Source of the DNA: Ottelia alismoides
Taxonomy: Eukaryota; Streptophyta; Magnoliopsida; Alismatales; Hydrocharitaceae
Assembly: GCA_037367405.1 (NCBI GenBank)
Contig: JAZKJV010010615.1
Span: 493,652 to 557,651, forward strand
Length of the DNA: 64,000 nt
Direction of reading: 5' to 3'
Positions 11,147 through 23,552 of this stretch are shown piece after piece. The position numbers and the translations under genes are program-made. The notes below the pieces were generated by a model, which worked only from the letters and a program-made list of their open reading frames with translations, was not told the DNA's origin and made no database searches. The stretch's first letter is position 1. The number at the start of each line of letters is the position of its first letter.

Positions 11147-11430
11147 GGCAAATGGCTTAGTTTTGTGTTTTGAAAATTAAAGATGTGACAAACCTAGACA
11201 CCGAATAATGAGCCCACGCTTACACATCTGACGAGTCCGAGGCTACTAATCACATTTACACATCTTTAATATAGCGAAAATTGGACTCGTCACATGTGTA
11301 AATGTGATTAATAGCCTAGGTTTGCAGAAATTAAAAACCTAGACATCGAATAATGAGCAATTAATCACACAAAAAATAAGATGATGGTTAGAGAGATAGA
11401 CACCGAATAAAAATAAATAAATAAATAAAT
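11147..11430. repeat. rearranged inverted and direct repeats after the element D primer site
   Basis: A 24-base arm at 11240-11263 pairs with 11294-11317 (one mismatch). The loop contains a second copy of the D LTR end (catctttaatatagcg ... ggactcgtca). A further inverted pair TGACGAGTCC / GGACTCGTCA is nested with it (11228-11238 and 11283-11292). A 20-base phrase around CCGAATAATGAGC occurs on both sides as a direct repeat. An (AAAT)n run ends the block at about 11408-11428. Confidence 0.75.
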
Positions 11431-11439
11431 GCTGGAATT

Positions 11440-12069
11440 TCGAATCGATAAAAAACAACATAATTTAAATTTTCAATGACAAGCAAGCTATTGAATTTTT
11501 TGTACTTGGTAAAGCCCAAGGTCGAACTCAGGGAGGTTACTGTCTCATTAGGTTTATTTAAAGTTAATCTGGAGATTATATTTTTGGAGAAAACTTTTTT
11601 GGCATTTTTTAAGCAATTAAAAATGCAAATATGAATTCGGGCTAGTTTAAGGGTTAATATAAATTACGTTCAAACAATATCTAAAAATTCTCGATTTTTT
11701 CAGAATGTAAAAAATGATGAAATTAAGCTACTGTAATTTTTTTAGAATTTTTGGATAGAAAATGAATTAATTATGAATAAAATATGCATGTAGAGTGATT
11801 TTTCGCAATTAATTTTCATTAGTATAAACCCAATTTATTTTGCATAAATAAAATTATCCCATCTTATTCTATATGAGAGGAATTAGAAAAATTATTAGAT
11901 TTTAAAAATAGTTGATCTATGACATATTAAAAATTAATTACTCAAAACTCCAATGAATTTATTCTGACCTCTATATGCGTGTAAATGGGATGATTTTTTA
12001 GGAGTTAAAAAATACTATGATGGTTTTGTTGCTTTATATATTTATATTATACGTGATTTAGCAATTGCA
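11440..12069 (-). repeat. reverse-oriented LTR fragment
   Basis: AT-rich and without a gene. On the minus strand it reads CCTGAGTTCGACCTTGGGC at about 11515-11535, the U5 signature of this family, so it is the tail of a reverse LTR. It ends where E's truncated LTR begins. Confidence 0.55.
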
Positions 12070-13277
12070 AGGTGTCCGAACCTCCTGAAGCTAGCCGAGC
12101 CTCCATCCGAGCCTAGTCCGAACCTCCCAAATCCCCCGAACCGGAGTCCGAGCCTCCGAAGTCCACCGAACCTGAGACCCCCACGTGATTTGCACGTGTG
12201 GCTTGCGCATTTTGCAGCGAGGACCCTGAAGGTTTTCATATTTGCATTCTAGTCCCTGCCAGGAGCCCCCACGTGAGGCGCACGTGTTTTGTGGGTTTTT
12301 TGCACACATACCCCCTCGTTATGGGTAATTGCATATCAGTCCCTGTCAGCATGTTTACTTTTTATGAATTTTATTTCCTGTAATTACAAATAGGCCCCTG
12401 TCTTTGCACACATATTTAGGCATTCATTTTACTTCTTTTTTCAAGTTTGAAAATTGCATTGTGTAGCTTAATTTGTCCTCTTTCATATATGACATGGAAT
12501 ATTTTTGTGAAAGTAGTGGATTTCATTACTAATTAATTGGTGGAATTTTGTCATATTTTGCCCATTTATGCCTTTTAATTTGTAGTGATCTCTCTGTGAC
12601 TCCAAAAATCACCAAAAAATTACATTAGACTTAGGATAAGTAATTTTACATTGCATCCAAAAAAATCATCTCATTTGCACGCAGCCCGAGGCCTGAATAA
12701 ATCATTTAGTGATTTACTTAATTAATTTGTAATAAGTCCATTTCACATAGTATTTTAGGTTTATTATTTTTCCTTGATTCTTCACATGTAGATCTATCTA
12801 GGACAATTTTGATATCTGAAAATATTGTGATTGGTATTTATTAAAATTAATTTAGTCAAAATCACTTTGAATTCATTTTAAATTCACAGTAAATTCATCT
12901 AGTGTCAAAAAATTCTAAAAAAATTAGTGTAGCTTAATTTCATTGCGATCCACCATCTGGCCAAGTTTCACAATTTTTGGAATTGATTTGATCACTTTTA
13001 AATTCACTTATAAAACTGGCCCGATTTTGCATGTGTCTTCTCTTTTTTGCATAAAATATATTGACAAAAGAACAAACATATCTTCTGAAAATTCGACCTT
13101 GGAAATTTGCTTAAAATCTACCTAAAGTGACAGCTGCCTCCCTGAGTTCGACCTTAGGCTTGCCCAAGTAAAATAAATTTGCCACTCATGATTAACTCGA
13201 CGTTAATTAAAAGTGGTTTTTGATATGCTCTTATTATCCGACTTGATTAAATTAATAAGGGTAGTAAGACACGCGTC
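12070..13277 (+). repeat. element E 5' LTR (truncated)
   Basis: Aligns with about 25415-26632 of the 3' LTR, from the phrase 'gaagctagccgagcctcc' to the LTR end GTCA. About 2.4 kb of the start of the LTR, including its promoter, is missing. By eye the two LTRs differ by several percent, so E is older than A. Confidence 0.85.
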
Positions 13278-13281
13278 AAAA

Positions 13282-13299
13282 TGGCGCCGTTGCTGGGGA
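13282..13299 (+). other. primer binding site, tRNA-Asp, element E
   Basis: TGGCGCCGTTGCTGGGGA, one mismatch to the tRNA-Asp complement. Confidence 0.88.
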
Positions 13300-14942
13300 G
13301 GCACGCCTTAGGTTAATTTGTAGTTAATTTCTGAGTGCTTGATTTTCCATCCCCGGGTAGTCTGACCCCCAGTTTTCTTGTGAATATTTTGCTGTCCTTT
13401 AATTTTGTATTTTTACGTCGTTCTCCATCTGACCTCAATTCATTTTTTGTGCGAGGAACACGAGGAGTCGAAGACACTTCGAAGAACCTGCATTTTTATT
13501 TGTTTGAGTGATTTGAGAGGACTTGTATTTTATTGATTTTTCCGCATTATTTGCAGCTGTTCCCGTTTGGGTTCTCACGTGTGTAAACATAGTGGAACCA
13601 TGTCCCCGTCTGCTGTGTGGATTGAATTTTTAGAATAGGCTTGCACTAGCGGCTCCTCGAGCCACTCTAGGGTTTGCTTGTGCTCGTAATTTCTAGGACC
13701 ACACATCACATAAAAGACGCACTTAGACCGCAGATCTAGTCAAATTGAACCTATGCTTTACCCGCTAATAGAGCTGCCTGTCTAGGAGTGGATTTTGTCG
13801 TCTGCATTTGCATATAGAGTAAATGATTTCAATTCTGTTTTGCATCCCGCATAAAAGCGAAGGGATCACTGTAAGTATTCTTCACTCAGCATAAGCATCA
13901 TTATTTTTCGTGCATCGTCTTTTCTCGATTTCTCTCTTGGTTTTCCAACTTAAGTAAAAGGAAATCGGGACTGGACGATAGGCGTGCTGTGTGGATTGGA
14001 ATAAACGAGTGGTAACTTAAACTTAAAATCGGGACTGCTAACATTATTGACAAAAAAATTCAATAAAATTAGAAATTCTGCTTGCGGGATATTAACCCTG
14101 ACCTTGTTTTCAGGATGAGTGAGGGTACTTGAGTGTGTGAACACCTTAAGGCGGAGCCCAAATCCCCGCCTTCCATATCACGTACCAACTGATCCTAGAA
14201 AATATCACGAGTTGAATACTTTTAGATTCATTGACTAGTACCAATTAGCCTCCGCCTATTCACAAGTAGTCAGGGGTGAATCAACGGTACTTTGTGATAA
14301 GTTGCAAGTAACCCTTCAGGGAGAAGTTCCAGCCTTGTAAGCCTCCGCCTGCTTGCAGGTAGATAGTGGAATGGTCTTTGAATCCATCAACTTGGGATAT
14401 GAGCGAAGAAAGGAAGGACGCAGGTATCTTAGGCGGCAGGTTAAACAGGGAAGACACATCCAGCTTTGAGCCGACTTCCCTCTAGGCCACATAACCTTTG
14501 CTATTTGCTTGGAAATCACATTTAAAATCAACCAGATTAATTGGACTCGATTTCGGGTCCTTCATCATGTTGAGTGTGAAAAAACAGGGTTTGGATTGAA
14601 TTGCTTGCTTTAGGTAGGAGTAAAATCCTATCTTTACTTAGAACTCCCAATTCTTCTTGCCAATCCAAGATGTGGGACTAGGGGGATATCAACTCATTAC
14701 CCGCTAATCTTTCTTTAAGCCCCTCACGAAACTCATCTTCACCGACCCAAGCGGAACTTGGACCACCCAGAGCTCATGACCCTCTTGAGTTCTGGATCCC
14801 TCACACCCAGGATGGTTATTCTCAAACCAACCCTTTCCTCTCCTCTGAGCTTACCGAGGAAGACCATCGCCTCGGTAAGAATCCCTTCCTTGATTTGTCC
14901 TCTAACCCAGACCATTTCCATTTCCCAGGACCAGAGGACAAG
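13300..14942 (+). other. untranslated leader of element E
   Basis: No gene supported; several stops in every frame. The first 0.54 kb is repeated at 26654-27195 after the 3' LTR. Confidence 0.6.
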
Positions 14943-16950
14943 ATGCCACCTAAGAAACATCCGGATAAGGAAGAACCCAGAGATGACCAACTTCAGCAAA
15001 TCCTTACTCGCCTCTCCACAACCGAACAAAAGAATGCTTATCTCACAGCAAGGATGGGACGGATCATTGCAGCAGGAGGAATCGACCGACCAATGGTTGA
15101 TGCTTATAATCCGGCAGAGAACGAGATGCATAACTAGCTAGTACTTGAGGCCCCCTGAAAGCATTCGAGCTGAAGCCTCACTTCCTGAGTTTGCTGTCGA
15201 AGTTCACTGGGAATGTGAACGAAGAGCCATACATCTTCCTCAGAGACTTCGAGCTGGTCTGCAACAACCTTAGTCATCCTAGGGTTGGACATGATTATTT
15301 TAAGGTAAAGGCCACCCCATTTGCCTTAGGAGACAAGGCAGCACATTGGCTAAAGAACTTAGGGGTGGCATGCATGACCTGGATGCAGTTTAAGGACCTT
15401 TTTCTGAAGAAGTTCTATCCACTCAGTAGGACTAATCAAGTAAGAACCAAGATCGCTAGTTTCTCCCAGGGACCCATTGAACCATTCCGTGAAAAGCCTG
15501 GGATAGGTTTAATGACTTAATTCAGAAGTGCCCTTGCCATGGAATTTCAAAGGTGATCTTGGTCCAGACCTTGTTCTATGGCATGACCCCCGAGATGCAA
15601 GGATTTGTCAGTGCCGCATGTGGAGGAAGTTATCTGAACAAGAATGAAAATGCCGTATGGAAAATCTTGGAGTAGATGGCAGAAACAGGCAAGTCGCAAG
15701 CTACCAGGGCCTATCAGTTGTCTCCTTCGAGCCTCATCAACGAGACATCCCGGCGGACTGTAACGAATCTGACGGACGACCTTATCCCTAGCATGGGGAT
15801 AATCGTGGACAAGTTAACCATGGCCGAACAGATTCACAAGAGGGTCACTGACCTTGAGTCTCTTTCGAAATTGCCGAAGCAAGTGGAGGATCTTACTGAG
15901 AAGGTAGCTAAGATAAAGCTACCTGCCCCTTCTACACCATCTGTACCTGTACACCGAGTCCATGTTGTAACGGAACATGCACCGGGGCTTCAGAGTAGCA
16001 GAGGAGTGGAGGATACTTACAACCAACAAGACCAACATTCACCCCCACAAGTGGAGACAAGATACGAGGAGCCTCTGTTGGTGTTCGAGATCAACGGGCT
16101 GTGGTACAACCATGATCCCGTCGGCAGACAGTCGGGGACAACCATACCGACCTTCCCTGTCTTACTAAGTAAACAGCTCCATTCCCGCACCAGGCTTTGT
16201 TTAGTCCAGGCCCGAGCGAGGGTACCAGCAGCAACAACACAAGCAGCAACAACACACATTCCACTCAGGCCAGCAGGGCCCGTCACCGTCCCATCAGCAA
16301 CAGTAGTATCGGCATGGCCAGCAGGGACAGTATAGGACCTCATCTTCAGGTCAGCATCAACCAGCCCAGCCCACCGAATTGGAGTCCCTCACCTTGGCGA
16401 TCCAGACCCTGACTGATAGGGTCCAACAGATCTAGAATGACTATCTGGATATGATAACCGATCTGAATCGTGTTTCTCGTACCCAGGACCAACAGATGGC
16501 GCCAAAGACCCCAATTCCCGCAAAAGTTCAGGCCAACCCGAACAGCCTAAACCCAGGCCAGAACCGACCACGAGATCAGGTATACTATTCAGATAATTCT
16601 TTATCTGAACATGAGATCCTTTCGTATGATAATGTAAACCATATGTCCCTCAGGAGCGGAAGGACCGTGATCGTACTAATCGGGCACGGGCACCAGAGGA
16701 GGAAGCCACCAAGTCTCTACCTGAGGAGAACTTGGAGGCTGAGGAGCAACATCACCACCACCACCATCACTAGCAGAAGAAGAGGACTTCTGAGTCCTCA
16801 AGGAAGCAAGGGAACCGCACCGGTAGGGAGTCCACTGAAACCGGTGAAGAGCCCGTACCTCCATCTGAGGAGGACAGTCCAGCAGTCACGGAGAAAGCAT
16901 CACCCGTTTCGCAGCAGCATTTTCCTTTTCGTTATAGTTAGAGTCTGAGT
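14943..16950 (+). pseudogene. gag of element E (multiple frame breaks)
   Basis: The likely start ATG is at 14943 (MPPKKHPDKEE). A short coiled-coil-like stretch (TEQKNAYLTARM) follows, then after a break the Retrotrans_gag core at 15191-15650 (FTGNVNEEPYIFLRDFEL, AAHWLKNLG, FKDLFLKKFYPL, QKCPCHG, SAACGG). A coiled region follows (VTDLESLSKLPKQVEDLTEK), then a Gln-rich disordered part near 16220-16330. The LRSG motif (MSLRSGRT, about 16645) is one Athila gags carry just before protease. Gag would build the virus-like particle. Stops at about 15135, 15520 and 15675 and several frame shifts break it into four or five pieces. I see no CCHC zinc knuckle. Confidence 0.85.
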
Positions 16951-17107
16951 CAGTTTCAGAGTCCGAGTCCTGTACAAAACTCCGTTCCCGCTTTGAATGA
17001 AAATATTTCAGTTTCAGAATCTGAGTTGGAGTCAATAATCCCTTTCCCCCGAGCTCTTAAGGGTGGAAAGAAGAAAACAAAAAAAAATCTAAAAAGATGA
17101 CCTTGAG

Positions 17108-17671
17108 ATGGCAGAGTTTTGTAATAAACATATCAAGGTCACAATTCCTTTTGACAAATACGTGGAGATGACACCTGCATTTCAGAAATACCTTAAGGTG
17201 AGATGCACACCTACTAGGGTTAGCAGGAAGACCAAAAGCCATGTTGAGAAACACATCCTGTCAGTGGCCACGACTTGTGCAATAAAGAAGTCGTTTCCAA
17301 GGAAACGAAGAGACATGGGTGCACATTATGTGGTGAGTCATGTCGATGACATTGCGTTTGCACGCACTCTCCTAGACAACGACTCCTCAATCAACTTAAT
17401 GCCTACAACCCTCTATGAGAATCTTAATCTCGGACCTCTTAGGAAATCTAGAGCCCTCATTCAGTTCGCTGATAAATCAACTAAGAGGTCCCAAGGAGAA
17501 TTGAGGAATGTTGTTATCAAAGTCGAGGGTCAAGAATACATGGTGGAATTTACTGTCCTAGATATGGAAACCCCTCGTAATTGGAGAGATTCCCAGATCA
17601 TCCTAGGCAGGCCCTTCCTCAGAACAGCAAGGGCCTTGTTTGATTACAAGATCGGGAAAATCCAGTTCTAA
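17108..17671 (+). pseudogene. aspartic protease domain of element E
   Basis: Reads as a retropepsin: ARTLLDNDSSINLMPTTLYE is the active-site loop, followed by the flap region and the C-terminal IILGRPFLRTARALFDY. The protease would process Gag-Pol. The usual D-[ST/N]-G triad is D-N-D here, with Asp in place of the conserved Gly. The minus-strand protease of element F has the same D-N-D. A TAA at 17669-17671 ends the piece, and the same frame stays open to 17920 with an acidic linker before a frame shift into RT. Confidence 0.85.
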
Positions 17672-18180
17672 ACTCCAGGCGGAGATGAGGAACTTGAGAT
17701 GAAGCAAACCAGATGGCAGAGACCGTATTCTGAATCAAGCACCGAGTACTCTTCATCCGAAGCAGACTGCGACCATGTAGACGCAGTTGGGCCATGGAGA
17801 CAGAACCCAGCCAACACCAATGAGTCCCTCCCCTCCGGAGAAGATCTAGTGCGTGAGTCAGTTTACGAGGTCTTTAGAAACGAGTACATCTCACAACCTG
17901 CACCCCTACATCTTCGATGACTTAGAGGCCCAGCTGGACCTGTCAGTCCTTTCCTTTTTAGGACAATCAGAAGATGAGGATGACAAGTCAGACGTGGCTT
18001 CTGCCGATTACATGGGAACCTTTGACGATCCGACTCCAGAGCCGAATGACTTGGAGGCAACAATTTCAGAGACAGATCCAGCCACTTCCAACACTAAACC
18101 AGATTCGGTTGACCCAGACTTCCCAGACGATCACACATTACCTAATCTCAAACCTTTACCCACAACACTCAAGTATGCCT
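17672..18180 (+). pseudogene. acidic linker between protease and RT, element E
   Basis: Reads as Ser/Glu/Asp-rich sequence (for example TEYSSSEADCDHVD, then FLGQSEDEDDKSDVASADY) in two frames, joined by a shift near 17905. No motif. Its acidic character resembles the lone ORF of elements A and B. Confidence 0.6.
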
Positions 18181-19358
18181 TCCTTACGGGTCAGGAGAAG
18201 AAATATCTGGTCATCATCAGTTCGCGATTGACCGAGGAGCAGGAATCTCGCTTGCTAGAGATCTTGGAGAAAAACCGTAGGGCGATAGGATGGAGCATTT
18301 CTGATCTCCATAATCCCGCTCTGTGTTTGCACCATATCTACTTAGAGAATGAAGCTAAACCCTCTTGTGAATTCCAACGTCATTTGAATCCAAATTTACG
18401 GGAGGTAGTGAAGAAGGAGATAGAGAAATGGTGCAACGCAGGTTTCATTTATTCCATCTTCGACTCTAAATGGGTGGCCCCTATCCATGTTGTCCTGAAA
18501 AAGTTGGGAATTCAAACGACCACCAACGAGGACGGAGAGGAGATCGTGACGCGAGTATCCACTCTGTGGCGCATCTGTGTGGATTACAGACGCCTGATTG
18601 CTGTGAAGAAGAAGGATCATTTCCCCTTACCATTCATTGATCAGATCCTAAAGAGACTAGCTAGGAAAGAATTCTTCTGCTTTTTGGATGGGTTCTCGGG
18701 CTACAATCAAGTATCCATAGCTCCAGAGGACCAGGAAAAGACCACGTTCACATGCCCCTTTGGTACCTATGCTTTCAGGTGCATGCCCTTTGGGTTATGC
18801 AATGCTCCAGGTACTTTTCAAAGGTGCATGATTGCTGTATTCACCGAAATGGTCGGCGAATTCCTAGAAGTCTTCATGGATGACTTCTCGGTCTACGATG
18901 ATTCTTTCGATTCCTGTTTTAGGAATCTGGACCGAGTCCTCAAAAGATGTTGTGAGGTTAATCTGGTGCTCTCCTGGGAGAAAAGTCAGTTCATGGTGAC
19001 TGAGGGCATTGTGTTGGGGCATGTCATCTCCAAGAGAGGAATGGAGGTTGACCCTGCCAAGGTGGATGTGATCAGACGACTCCAGCCACCAACCAACATT
19101 AAACAATTGTGGTATTTCCTCGGGCATGTCGGATTCTATCGGAGATTTATCAAGGATTTTTCCAAGATCGCCCTACCGCTAACTGAGCTTTTAGGCAAGG
19201 GCATGGAGTTTATTGTTGATCACAAATGTCTTGAGGCCTTTAAGCCATTGCAAGGAATGGTCATGGATGCCCCTATCTTACAAGCCCCAGATTGGTCTCC
19301 ATCTTTTGAGATCATGATGGACGCATCAGATTTTGCTATTGGGGCTGTGTTAGGATAG
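18181..19358 (+). pseudogene. reverse transcriptase plus start of RNase H, element E
   Basis: The frame is open from about 17853 to a TAG at 19356-19358. The RT signatures run in order: WVAPIHVV, WRICVDYRRL, KDHFPLPFIDQIL, FFCFLDGFSGYNQ, TTFTCPFGTYAFRCMPFGLC, and the catalytic box VFMDDFSV with FMDD coded at 18873-18884. The thumb and connection follow (GHVGFYRRFIKDFSKIA), then the first RNase H strand (MMDASDFAIGAVLG). This matches the Athila lineage closely. It copies element RNA into DNA in the particle. The closing TAG lies where related proteins have Gln, so one C-to-T change explains it. RT itself is intact across its motifs. Confidence 0.93.
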
Positions 19359-19700
19359 AGGAGGGATGACGTCCGTTTGCAATCCACTACGCAAGCAAAG
19401 TGCTTGATACTGCTCAGCGTAACTATATGGTTACAAAAAAGGAGATGCTTGCGGTAGTGTTTGCCTTGGACAAGTTCAGATCCCATTTAATTGGAACCAT
19501 TGTAATTGTGTTCACTGACCACACGACACTACGGTACTTGATGGAAAAGAAAGACGCGAAGGCGCGTCTTTTTTGGTAGATTTTGCTTATCCAGGAGTTT
19601 GATTTGGATATTCGTGATAAACCTGGAAAGAAGAACGTAGTAGCTGAACATCTCTCATGTCTCGAAGATCTTAATATTTTCGAGGATTCACCAATTTGAG
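19359..19700 (+). pseudogene. RNase H remnant, element E
   Basis: After the stop and a shift the frame reads [20 protein letters not shown], then [20 protein letters not shown], then IRDKPGKKNVVAEHLS, the expected RNase H order of Ty3/gypsy pol. One stop (after RLFW, about 19580) interrupts it. Confidence 0.85.
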
Positions 19701-19743
19701 ACTCCTTCCCTGACGAGTCGATTTTTTTTGTCGACTCACTCCC

Positions 19744-21055
19744 ATGGTATGCCAATATCGTGAACTATCTTGTCTCCAAGAAGGTTCCCGAGGATTGGCC
19801 GATGCTAGACATTACCATTGGGAGGATCCGATCCTTTTCTTTGAAGGATCGGATTGTGTCTGGAGACGGTGTATTCCTCAGGAGGAATACCAGAGTGTCC
19901 TTTCTTTATGCCACAGCTTGGAGGCAGGAGGACACCACTCCGGGAAGAAGACCGCATGGAAGGTACTTTAATGTGGCTTTTACTGGCCGACTCTATTTCG
20001 TGATGGCATCACCTTTGCGAAGTCGTGCCCAGTACGCCAGAGAATGGGAGGAACCATTGGTTCCAAGGATGAGATGTCGATGCAGCCTATCATCATTTGT
20101 GATGTCTTTGACGCCTGTGGCATCGACTTCATGGGCCCATTCCCTGTTAGCCATGGATTTGAGTACATCCTTCTTGCGGTAGACTACCTATCCAGGTGGG
20201 TGGAGGCTATCCGACCCGAGCTGCAGACAACAGGACTGTCTGTAAATTCATCAGAGAACATATCATCTCAAGGTTGGGGATCCCTAAAATGTTGATATTA
20301 GATGGGGGTAGACACTTTATAAATTGAGATGTGAAGAAACTCTTGAAAGACTACGACATCGAACACCGTGTCGCTAGTCCTTACCACCCACAGACTAATG
20401 GTATGACTGAGGTGTCGAATAGGGAGGTGAAAACTATATTGCAGAAGCTTGTCCACCCAGACAGGAAGGACTGGTCCCAGATCCTGGATCAAGTCCTATG
20501 GGCTTATAAGACAGATTACAAGATACCTTTAGGAACCTCCCCATTCCAGATGGTATTCGGAAAGCCGTGCCATTTGCCTGCAGAGTTAGTGCATAAATTA
20601 GAATGGGCAATCAAGAAGGTCAATTGAAACACACACCTTCGACAAAAGCAACGAGAAATGGATTTGAATGAATTAGTGGAAGTCAGAAACTGAGCATACG
20701 ACAACAGTTTGGTGTACAAGGACAAGGTAAAGCGTTGGCATGATAGATATATCAGACGAAAGACCTTTGTTCCTAGATAGAAAGTATGGTTGTTCAATGC
20801 AAGACTGAAAGTCTTCCAAGGTAAGTTGAAATCCAAGTGGACGGGCCATTCATTGTCTGGGCGGTGCATAATAGTGGATGTGTCCAGATCTCAGATCTCA
20901 CAGATGACGCACCGACATTCCTAGTGAATGGACAACTGTTGAAGCATTTTGTCGAATCCAATGAACAATTAGTACATGTTGAGGAGATCGTATTCATGCG
21001 CGAGACAGTTTCAGCAGATACACATCGAGCCGCGCATGAGACCTTACAGCAGTGA
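19744..21055 (+). pseudogene. integrase of element E (frameshifted)
   Basis: The pieces are an N-terminal domain ([18 protein letters not shown] in a shifted frame at about 19975-20045), the catalytic core with CGIDFMGPF (Asp at 20125), LDGGRHF (Asp at 20301) and TEVSNREVK (Glu at 20409), then LGTSPFQMVFGKPCHLP, and the C-terminal KRWHDRY with a GPF-type domain (GPFIVWAV, VNGQLLKHF), ending in TGA at 21053-21055. The DDE triad is therefore still recognisable. Frame shifts near 19970, 20210 and 20620 and stops at about 20327 and 20690 inactivate it. Integrase would join the DNA copy to the chromosome. Confidence 0.88.
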
Positions 21056-21184
21056 GCTCTCGCCGTCAACAGCATCTGGAAAGATTCAGACCAATACCCT
21101 TGTATATATCCATCATTTCTGTACATTCTGTACCTCCCTCCCGCGACTCTAGTAACTCACCCCAACTTCATCTATCTCCATCTA

Positions 21185-21556
21185 CGACTATACTTAGGAT
21201 AACCAGATCCTTAGTATAGGGGGGGGGGGTGAGTCGATTGAGTCTGTTCACTGTACATCCTCCAGATCACATCGATCCTCATACTCACTCCTGTCCTATA
21301 CTTAGGCCGACCAGAACCTAAGTATGGGGGGGGGGCGATGCCCGCCATGTATATACTCATCCATTTCCCCTCTTGCCCTCGTCTGCCCCATTATTTTGAT
21401 CTTCTTCTACACTTAGGCTGCCAGAGCCTAGGTATAGGGGGGCGGAGCGATTTCTATACATTTTGTAATTTTGGCTCTCTTACGCTTAGCACGAGCTATG
21501 TCTTTTTCCTCGCCTTCTGTGCTCTGAGGACATAGCACATGCTAAGTATGGGGGGC
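21185..21556 (+). repeat. array of four hairpin plus polypurine modules, element E
   Basis: Four units about 105-115 bases apart. Each is an inverted repeat ending in a polypurine-like run: 21188-21230 (tatacttagga / tccttagtata + G run), 21297-21335 (atacttagg / cctaagtat + G run), 21407-21442 (acttaggct / agcctaggt + G run) and 21485-21555 (18-base arms CTTAGCA..GCTATGTC / GACATAGC..TGCTAAG + tatgggggg). The same kind of array occurs in G and, inverted, in F. Confidence 0.8.
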
Positions 21557-21559
21557 GTG

Positions 21560-22943
21560 TATATATTACATATATACTTTACCCATAGCTCGTATTTTCA
21601 CGTATTTTTGCATATATTATGCAATAATTACGGGGAGGGGTAAAATTGAAAAAAAATTTACACTTGTATGATCTGTATAAATAAAACACTTAGGAGGTAT
21701 GCCAAAGTGTCAAAAAATGGAAAAATCAAAGGCTTTTTATTTTACTCTTGCATATCATCTCTGCATCCGAAAAGAAAAGAAAGAACAAGAGTCTTGCATT
21801 TCATTCATCTACATAGCATGACATCTACATCTCATCTGCATATCTTGCATATGCAAGGTGAAAAGCTAGTGGGTTCAGAACCAAGTTATGAGTAGATATT
21901 GAGGATGGACTTGATTTGAAGTTAATCCACCTAATTTCAGAGGAACCTTATAGGAACTGGAGTTAAGATTTCTCTGGTCAAGTGACTTAATTCTTTGAGT
22001 CCACAAGTCTATGTTCACATGTCATCTTGATTAGTCTAAGTAGAATATCTCGTGCACACGCATGATTCTTTTAGACAGTGACCGAACTTGGACAAGCACA
22101 ATGCACATAGCTCTTCATTGATGAGGTGGTGAGGAGGTAGAATCCTTTAGCTTGGGGTAGCACACAGGTGGAAACATCCGCCTCCTCTAGGGAGGGTAGT
22201 GCATCTCAACCTAGTCTGGTGGTGTTGACGTCTGAGGACGGGATGCTGTGGGTTGCAATAATGCTTCAAAAGAGGGATAGTCTACTGGATCAAGAGGAAA
22301 AACTCCTGATGTACATGCTGCACCTTGTATATAGTTCCAAAACAAAAAAAAGGAAAAAGAAAAAAAGAAAAAAATGCAAGAACTCCAAAAAAGTAGATAG
22401 GCCAGAAAGAAAATAAAATACCTGTCGGAGTATGTATATTAGCAAGAAATCTGCAGCTGGATGACTTGGCTACAGTGGTCAGGCATCCCGGGATAGGTAG
22501 CTACACTGGCTACCGTCCATTCTTTTCTCTACCCCTCCTCTTGAGCTGGTCGCACTTGAACTTAGAAGGGAATACCCCGCTCCTCGAGGAAAGAGTTACT
22601 AGATCGGGAATTAGAGTTACCTTGTTAGAGGAGGCTGCTTCCGAGCCATTTCTGATGTGGAGAGCTATTTTGCACTTACACAGTACAAGTAAGAGTCATA
22701 GTCATCAAAAATTTGCGTTTGAGGATTTGTTCTGACCTGACTGTTGAGACGACTTGAATATAAGACTTGTGGAACTTGAAGTCTGTTAGGTCTTAAGTTC
22801 AGATCTCAATAAGGTTCCACCACCCAATTAATCCAAAGGTCAAGTCAAGCTCCATTTTCAACTTTTATTCATGACCTTGGTATGGAACCAATGTCATTTC
22901 ACTTTTGCATTTAATTTTAGTTGCTCGGGGATGAAAAAGGTTC
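21560..22943 (+). other. 3' non-coding region of element E
   Basis: No coding region supported. It contains an A-rich run (22338-22415) and phrases shared with the 3' tails of A and B. TTGCTCGGGGATGA just before the polypurine tract (22921-22934) is the conserved pre-tract hairpin in decayed form. Confidence 0.55.
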
Positions 22944-22956
22944 AAGTATAGGGGGT
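22944..22956 (+). other. polypurine tract, element E
   Basis: AAGTATAGGGGGT abuts the 3' LTR start TGATGG. Confidence 0.85.
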
Positions 22957-23507
22957 TGATGGATTTGTGATTCATCACTCTTAAAGTTGAAAATAGAGCC
23001 TTGTTCCTGACTATTTAGCAGCATATTTCCCTTTATCTTGCATAAATAACATTCAGGCATGCATTCACAATACATGCATTTTAGCATTCATAATTGCATT
23101 AAAATAAGAAGCCAATTCATTTGTAAAATCCATGTGTAAAAAGACTCCCGATAAATCACCTAATTATATCACCTCTAAAATCAAATAACACCTTCCTTAC
23201 ACTGTATACATTACTAGTTAATAATACAAGGAAGAAGGCCAAAAATCCCTATCCTGTAAATTCCCCAATACAACCCCAAACACCCTAGACCTTAGAATGC
23301 CAATATCTCTCTCACACAACCTCCGAATTAGGTCTACTCACCTTCAGATTAATACACATCCAGAGACATTTAAAATGAGACTAGTTTCATTCAATTCGGA
23401 GCTCATATGCAAAATTTGGGTTTTTTGGCCCCGTTGTATACTATATGTATGTATGTTTGTACTCTTGTATTTTTGTATCACATTTGACCTCATCTCCATT
23501 TTTGGTC

Positions 23508-23552
23508 AACATGAAACTTGTAGATCTCATCTAGATCTACAACTTTCATGTT
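23508..23552 (+). repeat. 45-base palindromic module in the E LTR
   Basis: Arms of 20 bases (left ends TTGTAGATCT, right begins AGATCTACAA) pair with one mismatch around a five-base loop. It recurs in every longer LTR of the window. Confidence 0.85.
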
